Positions 54,160 to 63,447 are shown, counted from the stretch's first letter. The stretch is DNA of 64,000 nt from Comamonas testosteroni (GCF_000761245.1 NZ_AWOR01000012.1:1-64000), one strand, 5' to 3'. The notes: generated by a model not told the origin, from the sequence alone. Translations and numbers: made by a program.

Positions 54160-54933
54160 CTACTCGGGACTATCCAGCAGCAAGGGCAGCACCTGCGCAG
54201 ATGGCATGGCGATCATCTGGTCCGCCACCGAGTCCAGCTCGCTGGCATGCGGGTTGATGATGACCACTCGCGCCCGGTTGCGCCGTGCGATCCTGGCCAG
54301 GCCTGCTGCCGGGTAGACTGCGCCCGACGTGCCGACCACCAGCATCAGCTGACATTGCTCTGCCGCCTGCTCTGCCCTGGCCCAGGTCTGGCTGGGCAGA
54401 GACTCGCCAAACCACACGACGGCAGGCCGCAGCAAATTGCCGCAGGCGGCGCAATGAGGCGGCTCCCCCGGGACAGCCTGCTCCAGGTCGCAGGACGCAC
54501 AACGGCGATTCAGCCAGCGATTCCTGTTCAGCTCTCCATGCAGGCTCAGCACATCTTCACTGCCCGCCTGCTGGTGCAGGCCATCCACATTCTGCGTGAT
54601 GAGCGTCATCTGGCCGGGATGCTGTTGCGCCCAACGCGCTAGCGCCAGGTGCCCCTCATTGGGGGCCACCTTGGCAACCAGCGCACGTCGGTGCTCGTAC
54701 CAGCGCCAGACATGAGCCGGATCGCGGCGGTACCCCACCTCGCTGGCCATTTCCTCAGGCTTGAACTGGGACCAATACCCGTTTGCATCCTCCCTGAAAG
54801 TGGGCACTCCCGACTCGGCGCTGACACCGGCCCCGGTAAGCACGGCCAGTCGCTGCGCCTCGCCCAGCCAGCGACGTACGCAGGCAATCGCACCCAAGGA
54901 CGTCGAAGAATTGTCAATAAGTGCTTGAACCAA
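54160..54933 (-). CDS. Sir2-family deacylase, class III (SIRT5/CobB-like)
   Basis: This 257-residue sirtuin has GAGVSAESGVPTFR, TQNVDGLH and SLHGEL in order, then zinc cysteines in CASCD and CAACG. The segment RWYEHRRALV carries the Tyr-x-x-Arg pair that recognises succinyl or malonyl lysine in SIRT5 and CobB, so desuccinylase activity is expected. It differs in class from the sirtuin at 42804. Its start region lies 91 bp from the divergent histidine kinase. Confidence 0.92.
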   Translation of the reverse strand: MVQALIDNSSTSLGAIACVRRWLGEAQRLAVLTGAGVSAESGVPTFREDANGYWSQFKPEEMASEVGYRRDPAHVWRWYEHRRALVAKVAPNEGHLALARWAQQHPGQMTLITQNVDGLHQQAGSEDVLSLHGELNRNRWLNRRCASCDLEQAVPGEPPHCAACGNLLRPAVVWFGESLPSQTWARAEQAAEQCQLMLVVGTSGAVYPAAGLARIARRNRARVVIINPHASELDSVADQMIAMPSAQVLPLLLDSPE

Positions 54934-55024
54934 GGCTATAACCTCAATAATTGAGTTGCAACGTGGAATACTTGAATTTCTCTGCGGAGCTTCTTCTTTG
55001 CCTGATATTGCACCACACCAGCAT

Positions 55025-56965
55025 ATGAACGAATCGGGCCAATTGTTCGCACTTCAGCAAGCCATGACGCCTGCCGCATTGGCATGGGGTCTTGTTGATG
55101 TCCAAACGTTGGAGCTTCGCTTTGCCAATCCTGCATTGCAGCGCCTTCTGCAACCCAGCCACCAGCCCCCCGGCATACCCGAGCGCGAGATTTTGGAAAC
55201 AGCCAGGCTCGCTATCAGGCAGTGCATGGAAACAGGCCTGGAAGCGACTGCAAACTTGCCCGATCACCCCGGGCTCTGGCATTTTTCACCGATTCAAGGC
55301 GCTGGCACGACAGAAGCAGTGCAATGCTATGTATTGCCGACCGAAACCTCGTTTCGTGAACCCGATGACGAACTCGGGCTGGGACATGTCAACCGCTTTG
55401 AGGCCTTTCTGGACCACCTGCCCTACCAGGTCTGGATTGCAACACCCCATGGAGAAGTGACCTGGCTCAACCGGGCCCTGCATGAATACGCCTACCGGGA
55501 AGTACGCCCGCTGAGCCTGCGCGAAGGCATCTGGATTGATATCGTGCATCCCGACGATCTGGCGACCGTCAACACCGGGCTGTCACGCGCCCTGATCACC
55601 GAAAAATCGACTGGATACCGGCTGCGCATCAAGCGCCATGACGGCCAGTACCACTGGTTTTTTTCTTCGCTGTCGCCCGTCAAGAATGCGCAGGGCAGGA
55701 TTCTCTACTGGGTCGGCGCCAATCTGGGCATAGACAGCATGCGCCAGTCCGAGAACCAGTTGCGCGACCAGATCACCACGCTGAGCCACCAGCTGAGGCT
55801 CAAGCAGCAGGCGCTGGATCAGGCCGAGACCTACCTCGCGCAGGCCCAGAAGATGGGCATGGTGAACCAGCTGTCTGCCGGTGTCGCACATGACATGAAG
55901 AACCTGCTTTTCATCACCGGCCTGCATGCCGGCATGCTGGAAAAGCAGCTGGGCGAGCCCGAGCAGCTCGAACATGTGGATGTGATACTCAACACCATTC
56001 AGAAAGCAGGCAGCCTGGCATCGCATCTGACGGGGTTCAGCAGTCGCAAATCCATGCAGCTGGCTGCCGCCGACCCCCGTGCACTGGTGCAAGACCTGGA
56101 GCCGCTGCTGAGCAAGGCCGTCGGCCACAACGCTGAACTGCAGCTGCATATGGCAAGCAGCATCTGGCCCATCAGCGTGGACAAGCTGTATTTCGAGAAC
56201 TCGCTGATCAATCTCTGCATCAATGCGCGTGATGCCACCGAAGAGCAAGGCCAGATCACGCTGACAGCGGAGAACGTGCTGCTCAAGCGTGCCAGCCATG
56301 CAGGCGACTACGTAATGATCAGCGTGGCCGACAACGGCATGGGCATGAGTGAAGAGATCAAGGCCCGCATCTTCGACATGTTCTTCACCACCAAGCCCGA
56401 AGGCAAGGGTGCGGGCCTGGGCCTGCCCATGGTCAAGAACTTCATGGACCATGTCCAGGGCCTGATCGAGGTGGAAAGCACTCCAGGTCTGGGCACCATC
56501 GTGAGCCTGTACTTTCCGCGCGCACAACCGGTCGTGCCGCTGAGCCCGCAAGCCTCTGCCCCTGCGGGCCGGCGGGAAACGATTTTGCTCATCGAGCCCG
56601 ATCTGGCCACGCGCAATGCCATGGCCCAGGTGCTCTACGGACTTGGTTATCAAGTCGTGACCGCATATTTACCCGAAGTCGCGCTGCGCTATATCAACAG
56701 CGGCATGAAGGTGGATCTCATCATTGCCGCCGATGAGTTTTCCGGTGCTTTGAGCATCGCAAAAATGCAGGAAAAGCTGGCCCGGGAGCATGTTCTCATT
56801 CCGCTCATCCTCATGACCAGCAGCGAAGAGGCCGAAGTGCCGCATGCTCAGGAATGCCGCTATGTGGTGCTCGGCAAGCCCATGGAGATTGGTGAGCTGG
56901 CACGCACCGTACAGCGCATGCTGCATCCGGACTGCAAGACGCCTGCCGATCTGCCGGCCGTCTGA
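55025..56965 (+). CDS. PAS-domain hybrid histidine kinase with degenerate receiver
   Basis: This 646-residue cytoplasmic sensor kinase has no membrane helix. A PAS domain lies at about residues 125-240 (FLDHLPYQVWIATPHGEVTW), then a coiled coil and an H-box with His289 in VAHDMKNLL. The ATPase has N (LINLCINARDA), G1 (VADNGMGMSEEI) and G2 (GKGAGLGLPMVKNF) boxes. From about 517 a receiver-like domain starts ETILLIEPDLATRN, but the phosphoacceptor position reads IIAADEFSG, with Ala in place of Asp, so it probably cannot be phosphorylated. No response regulator adjoins. The ATG at 55025 is uncertain; a TTG at 54956 is upstream in frame. Confidence 0.85.
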   Translation: MNESGQLFALQQAMTPAALAWGLVDVQTLELRFANPALQRLLQPSHQPPGIPEREILETARLAIRQCMETGLEATANLPDHPGLWHFSPIQGAGTTEAVQCYVLPTETSFREPDDELGLGHVNRFEAFLDHLPYQVWIATPHGEVTWLNRALHEYAYREVRPLSLREGIWIDIVHPDDLATVNTGLSRALITEKSTGYRLRIKRHDGQYHWFFSSLSPVKNAQGRILYWVGANLGIDSMRQSENQLRDQITTLSHQLRLKQQALDQAETYLAQAQKMGMVNQLSAGVAHDMKNLLFITGLHAGMLEKQLGEPEQLEHVDVILNTIQKAGSLASHLTGFSSRKSMQLAAADPRALVQDLEPLLSKAVGHNAELQLHMASSIWPISVDKLYFENSLINLCINARDATEEQGQITLTAENVLLKRASHAGDYVMISVADNGMGMSEEIKARIFDMFFTTKPEGKGAGLGLPMVKNFMDHVQGLIEVESTPGLGTIVSLYFPRAQPVVPLSPQASAPAGRRETILLIEPDLATRNAMAQVLYGLGYQVVTAYLPEVALRYINSGMKVDLIIAADEFSGALSIAKMQEKLAREHVLIPLILMTSSEEAEVPHAQECRYVVLGKPMEIGELARTVQRMLHPDCKTPADLPAV

Positions 56966-56986
56966 GAACGGCTCGGCCGGACCTGC

Positions 56987-57020
56987 AAAAAAGGCGCGGC
57001 TGCTCTCGCAGCCACGCCTT
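56987..57020 (-). terminator. Intrinsic terminator of rlmB
   Basis: On the minus strand AAGGCGTGGCTGC, loop GAGA, GCAGCCGCGCCTT and six T form a 13-bp stem with one G-T pair, 24 bases after the rlmB stop. Confidence 0.88.
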
Positions 57021-57043
57021 GCTTCAGTACCCGGAAAGCCGAC

Positions 57044-57814
57044 TCAGGCCTTGATCGCAACGGCTGCGGCCAGGCGCTGGCGCAATGCCTCATAAAGACA
57101 CACACCGCTGGCCACGGACACATTCAGGCTCTCCACCGCGCCCTGCATGGGGATGCTGACCAGCGCATCGCAGGTCTTGCGGGTAAGCTGGCGCATGCCA
57201 TCGCCCTCGGCCCCCAGCACCAGCGCTGTCGGTCCGGTCAGATCCATCTGGTAGAGATGTTTGTCGGCATCGCCACTGGTACCGATGATCCAGATGCCGC
57301 GCTCCTTGAGTTCCTTGAGCGTGCGCGCCAGATTGGTGACCATGAAGTAAGGCACGGTCTCGGCCGCACCACTGGCCACCTTGGCCACGGTGGCGTTGAT
57401 GCCGGCCGCGTGATCCTTGGGAGCGATCACGGCATGCACGCCGGCGCCGTCGGCTACACGCAGGCAGGCCCCCAGGTTGTGCGGATCGGTCACACCGTCG
57501 AGCACCAGCAACAGCGGGGCCTTCACCCCCTCCTCCGCCAGGTCGTCGAGCAGCTCGTCTAGCGTGCGCGTGTCCTTGACTTCTTCCACGCGTGCAGCCA
57601 CGCCCTGATGGCCGTGAGAGCCAGCCAGTTTGGCAATGCGCAGGGCATCAGCCTCGATCAGACGCACACCGGCTTCCTTGGCGCGTTCCAGAAACTGGCG
57701 CATGCGCGCATCGCGGCGCGAAGCCTCGAAATAGACTTCGATGATGGATTGAGGGGCGGTCTTCAGACGCACGCCGACGGCGTGAAAGCCGAAAAGAACT
57801 TTGGGGGACGACAT
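57044..57814 (-). CDS. rlmB: 23S rRNA (guanosine-2'-O-)-methyltransferase RlmB
   Basis: This 256-residue SpoU-family enzyme methylates the 2'-O of G2251 in 23S rRNA in E. coli. The N-terminal substrate-binding domain starts with [14 protein letters not shown]. The knotted SAM domain has motif 1 [16 protein letters not shown], motif 2 [13 protein letters not shown] and motif 3 [17 protein letters not shown]. All three are intact and the length is normal. A strong terminator follows. Confidence 0.96.
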   Translation of the reverse strand: MSSPKVLFGFHAVGVRLKTAPQSIIEVYFEASRRDARMRQFLERAKEAGVRLIEADALRIAKLAGSHGHQGVAARVEEVKDTRTLDELLDDLAEEGVKAPLLLVLDGVTDPHNLGACLRVADGAGVHAVIAPKDHAAGINATVAKVASGAAETVPYFMVTNLARTLKELKERGIWIIGTSGDADKHLYQMDLTGPTALVLGAEGDGMRQLTRKTCDALVSIPMQGAVESLNVSVASGVCLYEALRQRLAAAVAIKA

Positions 57815-58121
57815 GGGGCCGTATTATCCCGGCGTTTGCGGCAGACCTGGGACTCGCAGGGCCATGTCTGGGCTGGCAGCTGAGGTTTTTCATTGCCGCT
57901 ACACTGCGCCCCCAACGGGCGGCACCCCCACTCATCAGGCAGAACCGGCATGGCTTGTGCCGAGTGCGAGTCTTTACATGAGGCTGCGCAGCCGCCCTGA
58001 ACGACTGGCAGCAGGCTTGCCCTGCAGCTCCCCCGGCATTCGCGCACAAGATCTCTTCATGCCCGGCATGACGAGATTGACGCGCTTGCATCCTCTTCCA
58101 ATCCTCTAACGAATACCCAGC
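57815..58121. other. Divergent upstream region of rlmB and sstT
   Basis: These 307 bases hold the promoters of two divergent genes. GATAAT on the minus strand about 10 bases before the rlmB ATG could be a -10 giving a very short leader. No other structure or gene is apparent. Confidence 0.45.
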
Positions 58122-59354
58122 ATGCTCAAAGCCTTGCTCGATTGGTTCAACCGCACCAGCCTGGTGCTGCAGATTGTGATTGCCCTGATTCTGGGCGGCC
58201 TGGTGGCCTGGCTATGGCCGGCTGCTGCCCAGCCCGCATCCTTGCTGGGCAGCTTGTTCATTGCCGCCCTCAAGGCCGTGGCCCCGGTGCTGGTGCTGCT
58301 GCTGGTCATGGCGGCCATCAGCAGCCACCGCCCGGGCCAGCAAACCCATATCAAGCCCGTGCTCCTGCTCTACGTTATCGGCACACTGGCTGCGGCCTGC
58401 GTGGCCGTGGCGGCCAGCGCCATATTCCCCTCGGTGATTCACTTTCGTGAAGCACCCAAAGTCCAGAGCGTGCCCGGTGAGATCAGCCAGGTGCTGAGCA
58501 CCGTGGTCCAGAGCCTGTTCGACAACCCCGTCAATGCCTTGCTGAACGCCAACTACATCGGCATTCTGGCCTGGGCCATCGCACTGGGCATTGCACTGCG
58601 CCACGCCAGCCCCAGCACCCGCACCATGGTGGAGGACTTCGGCGACGCCATCACCCGCGTGATTCAGGGCGTGATCCGTCTGGCCCCCTTCGGCATCTTC
58701 GGACTGGTGGTCGCCACCTTCTCCTCGGGCGGACTGGATGCACTCAAGGACTATGCCCATCTGCTGGCCGTACTGGTCGGCTGCATGGTGTTTGTGGCAC
58801 TGGTGATCAACCCGGTCATTGTCTGGACACAGACTCGCCGCAATCCCTACCCGCTGGTGCTGACCTGCCTGCGCGAAAGCGCAGTGACCGCCTTCTTCAC
58901 ACGCAGCTCGGGCGCCAACATTCCCGTCAATCTGGCCCTGGCCCAGAAGCTCAGGCTCGACGAGAACACCTACAGCATCTCGATTCCTCTGGGCGCCACC
59001 ATCAATATGGCCGGTGCGGCCGTGACCATCAGCGTGCTGACGCTGGCCGCAGCCCATACGCTGGGCATCAGCGTGGACATCCCCACGGCCATATTGCTGT
59101 GCGTGGTCTCCGCAGTCTGTGCCTGCGGTGCCTCGGGCGTTCCTGGCGGCTCGCTGCTGCTGATTCCGCTGGCCTGCAGCCTGTTCAACATCCCCAACGA
59201 TGTGGCCATGCAGGTAGTTGGCGTGGGCTATGTCATCGGCGTGATTCAGGACTCGACCGAGACAGCCCTCAATTCCTCGACCGACGTGCTGTTTACCGCA
59301 GCCGCCTGCCGCGCCGCAGAGCGCAGGGCCGGATTGGAAGTCGCGCGCATCTGA
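58122..59354 (+). CDS. sstT: Serine/threonine:sodium symporter SstT
   Basis: This 410-residue dicarboxylate/amino acid:cation symporter (DAACS) is closest to SstT. Helix 1 begins [20 protein letters not shown]. The serine-rich re-entrant loop contains [13 protein letters not shown], and helix 7 carries [15 protein letters not shown], the family sodium/substrate site. The length is typical. It imports serine and threonine with sodium. A hairpin terminator follows at 59421. Confidence 0.95.
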   Translation: MLKALLDWFNRTSLVLQIVIALILGGLVAWLWPAAAQPASLLGSLFIAALKAVAPVLVLLLVMAAISSHRPGQQTHIKPVLLLYVIGTLAAACVAVAASAIFPSVIHFREAPKVQSVPGEISQVLSTVVQSLFDNPVNALLNANYIGILAWAIALGIALRHASPSTRTMVEDFGDAITRVIQGVIRLAPFGIFGLVVATFSSGGLDALKDYAHLLAVLVGCMVFVALVINPVIVWTQTRRNPYPLVLTCLRESAVTAFFTRSSGANIPVNLALAQKLRLDENTYSISIPLGATINMAGAAVTISVLTLAAAHTLGISVDIPTAILLCVVSAVCACGASGVPGGSLLLIPLACSLFNIPNDVAMQVVGVGYVIGVIQDSTETALNSSTDVLFTAAACRAAERRAGLEVARI

Positions 59355-59379
59355 GGTTTGAGCGCAGAGACTACTGATT

Positions 59380-59411
59380 TAATAGCTGCAAGCGCTTATT
59401 TGATAAGCGCT
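59380..59411. repeat. AGCTAT/AGCGCTTA-type intergenic repeat
   Basis: AATAGCTGCAAGCGCTTA leads into an 8-bp inverted repeat, AGCGCTTA (59391-59398) and TAAGCGCT (59404-59411). The text closely matches a repeat I know from Comamonadaceae intergenic DNA. It sits just before the sstT terminator. Confidence 0.6.
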
Positions 59412-59420
59412 AAGACCCTT

Positions 59421-59455
59421 GAAGGCCTGTAATCACACAGGCCTTCTAGTTTTTC
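59421..59455 (+). terminator. Intrinsic terminator of sstT
   Basis: GAAGGCCTGT (59421-59430), 6-nt loop, ACAGGCCTTC (59437-59446), then TAGTTTTTC. The perfect 10-bp stem lies at the end of the converging ybbA gene. Confidence 0.88.
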
Positions 59456-60134
59456 AGACAGAGCGCCCGGCTTCTATGGTGATGCTGCGATCACATTGCG
59501 CCGCAATCTCGCGGTCATGCGTAACCAGAATCAGAGTCGTGCCGCGCTCGCGGTTGAGTGCAAACATCAGCTCCATGATGGTCTGGCCCGTGGCGAAGTC
59601 CAGGCTCCCAGTGGGCTCGTCGGCCAGCAGCACGGCCGGCTCCACCACAAAAGCACGCGCCAGGGCCACGCGCTGCTGCTCGCCACCCGACATCAGCCTG
59701 GGATAGTGATTGAGGCGCTGGCCCAGGCCCACGCGCTCCAGCATCTGCGCGGCGCGCGCCCTCGCATCGCGCTGACCCGCCAGCTCCAGCGGCAGCATGA
59801 CGTTTTCCAGCGCCGTGAGATTGCCCAGCAACTGAAAGCTCTGGAAGACAAAGCCCATCTTCTGTGCCCGCACCGCCGCCCGGTCGTCCTCGCTGAGTGC
59901 AAACAGATCCTGGCCCAGCAAGCGGACCGTGCCGCGACTGGGGGTATCGAGGCCGGCCAGAATCGACAGCAAAGTGCTCTTACCCGAGCCGGAGGCCCCC
60001 ACAATGGCAACGGTTTCGCCGGCCGTGAAACTCAGATTGATTTCCCGCAAAATATCCAGCACGCCTGTGGAATCGCTCACCGATTTGGACAGTTGCTCAA
60101 CGGCAATCAAAGGAATGGCAAGAGTTGTGGACAT
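59454..60134 (-). CDS. ybbA: ABC transporter ATP-binding protein, YbbA/LolD-like
   Basis: This 226-residue MacB/LolD-type ATPase has Walker A GASGSGKST, signature MSGGEQQRVALARA, Walker B VLLADEPTGSLD and the H-loop His in LVTHDREIA. In E. coli, ybbA is divergent from tesA and followed by the permease ybbP; the tesA neighbour is kept here, but the next gene downstream is the converging sstT, so the permease is missing from this site. Its ATG overlaps the tesA ATG on the opposite strand. Confidence 0.93.
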   Translation of the reverse strand: MSTTLAIPLIAVEQLSKSVSDSTGVLDILREINLSFTAGETVAIVGASGSGKSTLLSILAGLDTPSRGTVRLLGQDLFALSEDDRAAVRAQKMGFVFQSFQLLGNLTALENVMLPLELAGQRDARARAAQMLERVGLGQRLNHYPRLMSGGEQQRVALARAFVVEPAVLLADEPTGSLDFATGQTIMELMFALNRERGTTLILVTHDREIAAQCDRSITIEAGRSV

Positions 60135-60864
60135 GAATCAATTGGATAGCAAAAACGTCAAGAGTCGCAGCCAGCACTTTGCGCTGCAGCGCCGTCACTG
60201 TATCGCTGTTGCTCTGACGCTCGCCATTTCAGGGGCTTGCGGCGCGGCAGCGGCCTCATCGCCTGCCAGGAGCAAGGAGCCGGCCAAGGCTGCTCCCGGC
60301 GCGAAACCCGGCCCGGTGCTGGTGCTTGGCGATTCTCTGAGCGCAGAATACGGCCTGACACGCGGCAAGGGATGGGTGCAGCTGCTGCAGCAGCGCATGA
60401 ATGACGAAAAAAATCCGCGCAAGGTGGTCAATGCCAGCATCAGCGGCGAGACTACGGCCGGCGGCAGAGCGCGCCTGGCGTCGCTGCTCGGGCAGCATGA
60501 ACCCGGCATCGTGATTCTGGAGCTGGGCGGCAACGATGCCTTGCGCGGCCTGGCGCTGCAGAGCACACAGCAGAATCTGGAAGTCATGATCAAGGCAGCC
60601 AAAGAGGCCGGAGCCCAGGTGCTGCTGGTGGGCATGCAGGTGCCTCCCAACTATGGAGCGGCCTACACCGAGCAGTTTGCCGGCATGTTCAAGCAGATTG
60701 CCGATACGCAAAAGCTGCCGCTGGTGCCGTTTTTGCTGTCGGGCATCGGCGATGCGGCGGATGCCGAGCAATGGTTTCAGAGCGACCGCATTCACCCCAA
60801 TGCCCAAGCCCAGCCCCAGATGCTGGCCAATGTCTGGCCCAAGCTCAGGCCGCTGCTGAAATAA
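60133..60864 (+). CDS. tesA: Arylesterase / lysophospholipase L1 (TesA-like), exported
   Basis: This 243-residue SGNH hydrolase has a signal peptide at about residues 20-42 (HCIAVALTLAISGACGAAAA). The catalytic Ser is in VLGDSLSAEYGL. The oxyanion Gly is in SISGETTAGG and Asn in LGGNDALRG. The Asp-His pair is in DRIHPNAQ. It hydrolyses acyl esters and thioesters in the periplasm. The ATG at 60133 is read from the CATG at 60132-60135, which also gives the ybbA start. A longer N-terminus than usual before the signal peptide leaves some doubt on the start. Confidence 0.92.
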   Translation: MNQLDSKNVKSRSQHFALQRRHCIAVALTLAISGACGAAAASSPARSKEPAKAAPGAKPGPVLVLGDSLSAEYGLTRGKGWVQLLQQRMNDEKNPRKVVNASISGETTAGGRARLASLLGQHEPGIVILELGGNDALRGLALQSTQQNLEVMIKAAKEAGAQVLLVGMQVPPNYGAAYTEQFAGMFKQIADTQKLPLVPFLLSGIGDAADAEQWFQSDRIHPNAQAQPQMLANVWPKLRPLLK

Positions 60865-60881
60865 GCGTCGGCCGCGCGGCC

Positions 60882-61100
60882 TCAGTCGCCGCCGCCTCCG
60901 CCATCACTGCCGGAGTCGCTGCCGTCCGAGCTGCAGGCACCTTCGCCGCTGCCCGAGCCGCAAAAATAGCTGTCGTTGAAGACGTCGCTGCCGTCTTCGC
61001 GGCTGCTCGCCGAAGTCCAGGCCAGCTGCGAATCGGTGCTGTGGCCCGAAGCGCCTGGCTGGGGCGCAAAGACTTTTTTCAACCAGTTCCAGAACTCCAT
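60882..61100 (-). CDS. Small acidic Ser/Gly/Asp-tailed protein
   Basis: This 72-residue ORF starts MEFWNWLKKVFAPQPG and ends in a low-complexity tail, SDGSDSGSDGGGGGD. GAGGGGG lies 7 bases before the ATG at 61100, 20 bp after the stop of the DUF2189-type gene, so it is probably translated from the same transcript. The N-terminus looks like a short amphipathic membrane-surface helix. I recognise no family. Confidence 0.6.
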   Translation of the reverse strand: MEFWNWLKKVFAPQPGASGHSTDSQLAWTSASSREDGSDVFNDSYFCGSGSGEGACSSDGSDSGSDGGGGGD

Positions 61101-61120
61101 GACATCCCCCTCATTGCGCC

Positions 61121-61918
61121 TCAAGCAGGGTCCTCCTTGCTTTCGGCGCGGACGCTGGCTTTATAGGCATGCCAGCTGGCGCAACCCAGCAGCGGCCCGA
61201 TGACGATCAGACCTGTACTGTAGAAGAGCAGCGAGACCGCGATCAACACGGTGATGATCAGCCCCCACAGCAGCATCACACCCGTGTTGGCCCCCACCAC
61301 GCGCATGCTGGTGATGCAGGCCGTCAAGGCATCGGTATCGAGATCGAGAATCGTGGGCAGGGACACCACCATGCTGGCAAACACCAAGGCCGCAAATATC
61401 CCGCCAACCGCGGTGTAGCCCAGCAGGAACTCCCAGTTCTCGGGCCGCAGCAGGGTCTGCAGCAGGGTTGCCGTACTGGGCATGCCGGTGTCGAACGAGA
61501 TGGCGAACACCACCATGGCGGCGCGCCCCCAGAGCATCTCCAGCACCATCAGCACCATGACCAGCATGCCCATGCTGGCCAGATGCTTGTCCCAGCAGGT
61601 CAACGACTGCGACAGCAGCACGGGCTTGCCCTGCTCCAGCTGCTTGCTGACGTAGTACAGGCCCATGGCCATGAAGGGGCCGACCAGCAGACAGCCACTG
61701 GCCATGGACATCACATATTCGGGGCTGGAGCGAAACACCCAGGCCATCAGACGCGCCATGCCCCAGAAACACAGGCCGTAGAACAGCGCAATCATTGGTG
61801 CGCGCCGCACATCGCCAAGCCCGAGCAGCAGCCATTGCCAGGGCTCGCTCCAGCGCAGCTGCAGAATCTGCAGATTGCCGGACTCGGCCTTGACCTCGGA
61901 AACAGGGGAAGCTTGCAT
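61121..61918 (-). CDS. DUF2189 / BPSS1780-type membrane protein
   Basis: This 265-residue polytopic membrane protein has about six hydrophobic segments and the DUF2189 hallmarks: WLLLGLGDVRRAPMIALFYG, CLLVGPFMAMGLYYVSKQLEQG and GLIVIGPLLGCASWHAYKA. The function of the family is not known. A near-perfect AAGGAGG precedes the ATG at 61918. The small acidic ORF follows in the same unit. Confidence 0.9.
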   Translation of the reverse strand: MQASPVSEVKAESGNLQILQLRWSEPWQWLLLGLGDVRRAPMIALFYGLCFWGMARLMAWVFRSSPEYVMSMASGCLLVGPFMAMGLYYVSKQLEQGKPVLLSQSLTCWDKHLASMGMLVMVLMVLEMLWGRAAMVVFAISFDTGMPSTATLLQTLLRPENWEFLLGYTAVGGIFAALVFASMVVSLPTILDLDTDALTACITSMRVVGANTGVMLLWGLIITVLIAVSLLFYSTGLIVIGPLLGCASWHAYKASVRAESKEDPA

Positions 61919-62139
61919 GCGAGACCCTCCTTGTCGCCCGTGCCGCACCTGAGTGACAGCATCTGATCAGCACAAGTTACCCGCTCAGACTTGAATCTGC
62001 ATTGCGGAAAGCCCGCATGCCAGCCCCATGCCCCACTATGAAAACAAGAGCTTATAGCGCCTATCCATTCTCTATTTCAGCCAATAACAACATTGAAATC
62101 ATTTAATCATCAGCGTTAACAGCTCTTAAATTTATAGCA

Positions 62140-63363
62140 TCAACCAAAGGCCTTGAGCAACGCCTGGGCCAGATCGGCCTGCAGATCGCTCGCATCCTCG
62201 AGGCCGATGGCAAAGCGCACCACGGTCCCAGCCTTGATATGGGGTGTGGCACGGCTGCGCATCTCGGGCAGCTCATAGGGCACGACCAGGCTCACGGGCC
62301 CGCCCCAGCTATAGCCCAGCTTGAACAGGCGCAAGCTGTCGCAGAAGCGATCCACGGCCGCCTGGTCAAAGCGCTCGTCGATGACCACGCTGAACAGACC
62401 GGCGGCCACGCCATCCTGGCCCTGCCCTTGTCCGCACAGCTGCTTCCAGTAGGCGTGGCCCGGGGCGTCAGGCAGCGCCGGGTGCAGCACCTGCGCCACG
62501 GCGCCATGCGTGGCCAGCCACTGCGCCAGCTGGCGTGCCGAGCGATCCTGTGCGTGATAGCGCAGGCCAATGCTGGGCAGGCTGCGCAACACGGCTTCGG
62601 CGTCGTTGCCGCTCACGCCCAAACCCAGGCGCATGTGCGCGAGCTTGATGCGCATATGCAGGGGCTGGTTGCGCGTGATGATGCTGCCCATCAGCACATC
62701 GCCGCCGCCGCTGGGGTACTTGGTCAGTGCATGGGCCGTGACATCGACGCCCAGGCTGCCATCGCCCAGCAGGTCGAAGGGGCGAAAAGCCAGACCTGCG
62801 CCCCAGGTGTTGTCCAGCACCATGGTCACGCCCCTGGCCCGGCACAGGCGCACCTGCTCGACGAGATTCGGGAACTCCATGGTTACCGAGCCCGGAGCCT
62901 CCAGCCAGACCAGCTTGGTTGCTGGCGTGATCTTGGCCGCCAGGTCTTCGACGCTCATGGGGTCGTAGTACTGATGGCGAATGCCGAAATGGGCAAGTTC
63001 GCCCTCGGTCAGCGTCTTGTTGGGACCGTATACGTTATCGGGCACCAGCACCTCGTCACCCGTCCTGAGCAGCGCCAGCGACACCGTGGCAATCGCAGCC
63101 AGGCCGCTGGGCACCAGCAGGCATTGCAGACCGCCCTCCAGCGAGGCCAGACGCTCTTCCAGAGCGTAGGTCGTGGGCGTGCCATGCAGGCCGTAGGTGT
63201 AGCTGCTCTTGTCCAGCCAACGGCGTTCGCGCATGGCCTGCACGTTCTCGAAGTACACGGTCGAGGCCTTGTGCACGGCCGGCTGCGGGCCTTCGAAGTC
63301 CGTGGGTGGCTTGTAGGGATGGTGGATCAGATGGGTGGAAAGCTTGTGGTCGGCTTGGGTCAT
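62140..63363 (-). CDS. metC: Cystathionine beta-lyase (PLP-dependent)
   Basis: This 407-residue Cys/Met-metabolism PLP enzyme has its Schiff-base lysine in HALTKYPSGGGDVLMGS and the PLP Asp in VLDNTWGAG. The substrate/PLP tyrosine is in SYTYGLHGTPT. The YxYGxxGxPTT pattern and the WGGPVSLVVPYEL segment are those of MetC. It cleaves cystathionine to homocysteine, pyruvate and ammonia. It is transcribed alone. Confidence 0.93.
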   Translation of the reverse strand: MTQADHKLSTHLIHHPYKPPTDFEGPQPAVHKASTVYFENVQAMRERRWLDKSSYTYGLHGTPTTYALEERLASLEGGLQCLLVPSGLAAIATVSLALLRTGDEVLVPDNVYGPNKTLTEGELAHFGIRHQYYDPMSVEDLAAKITPATKLVWLEAPGSVTMEFPNLVEQVRLCRARGVTMVLDNTWGAGLAFRPFDLLGDGSLGVDVTAHALTKYPSGGGDVLMGSIITRNQPLHMRIKLAHMRLGLGVSGNDAEAVLRSLPSIGLRYHAQDRSARQLAQWLATHGAVAQVLHPALPDAPGHAYWKQLCGQGQGQDGVAAGLFSVVIDERFDQAAVDRFCDSLRLFKLGYSWGGPVSLVVPYELPEMRSRATPHIKAGTVVRFAIGLEDASDLQADLAQALLKAFG

Positions 63364-63390
63364 GCCCTGATCTTAGTGCCATGCAGGCAC

Positions 63391-63422
63391 AAAAAAGCCA
63401 GAGGGCTTGCGCGCTCTGGCTT
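63391..63422 (-). terminator. Intrinsic terminator of the BON lipoprotein gene
   Basis: On the minus strand AAGCCAGAG, a 10-nt loop, CTCTGGCTT and a T run form a 9-bp stem about 25 bases after the stop at 63448. Confidence 0.85.
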
Positions 63423-63447
63423 CGTACCGGGCGAGGGCTGAGGGCTA

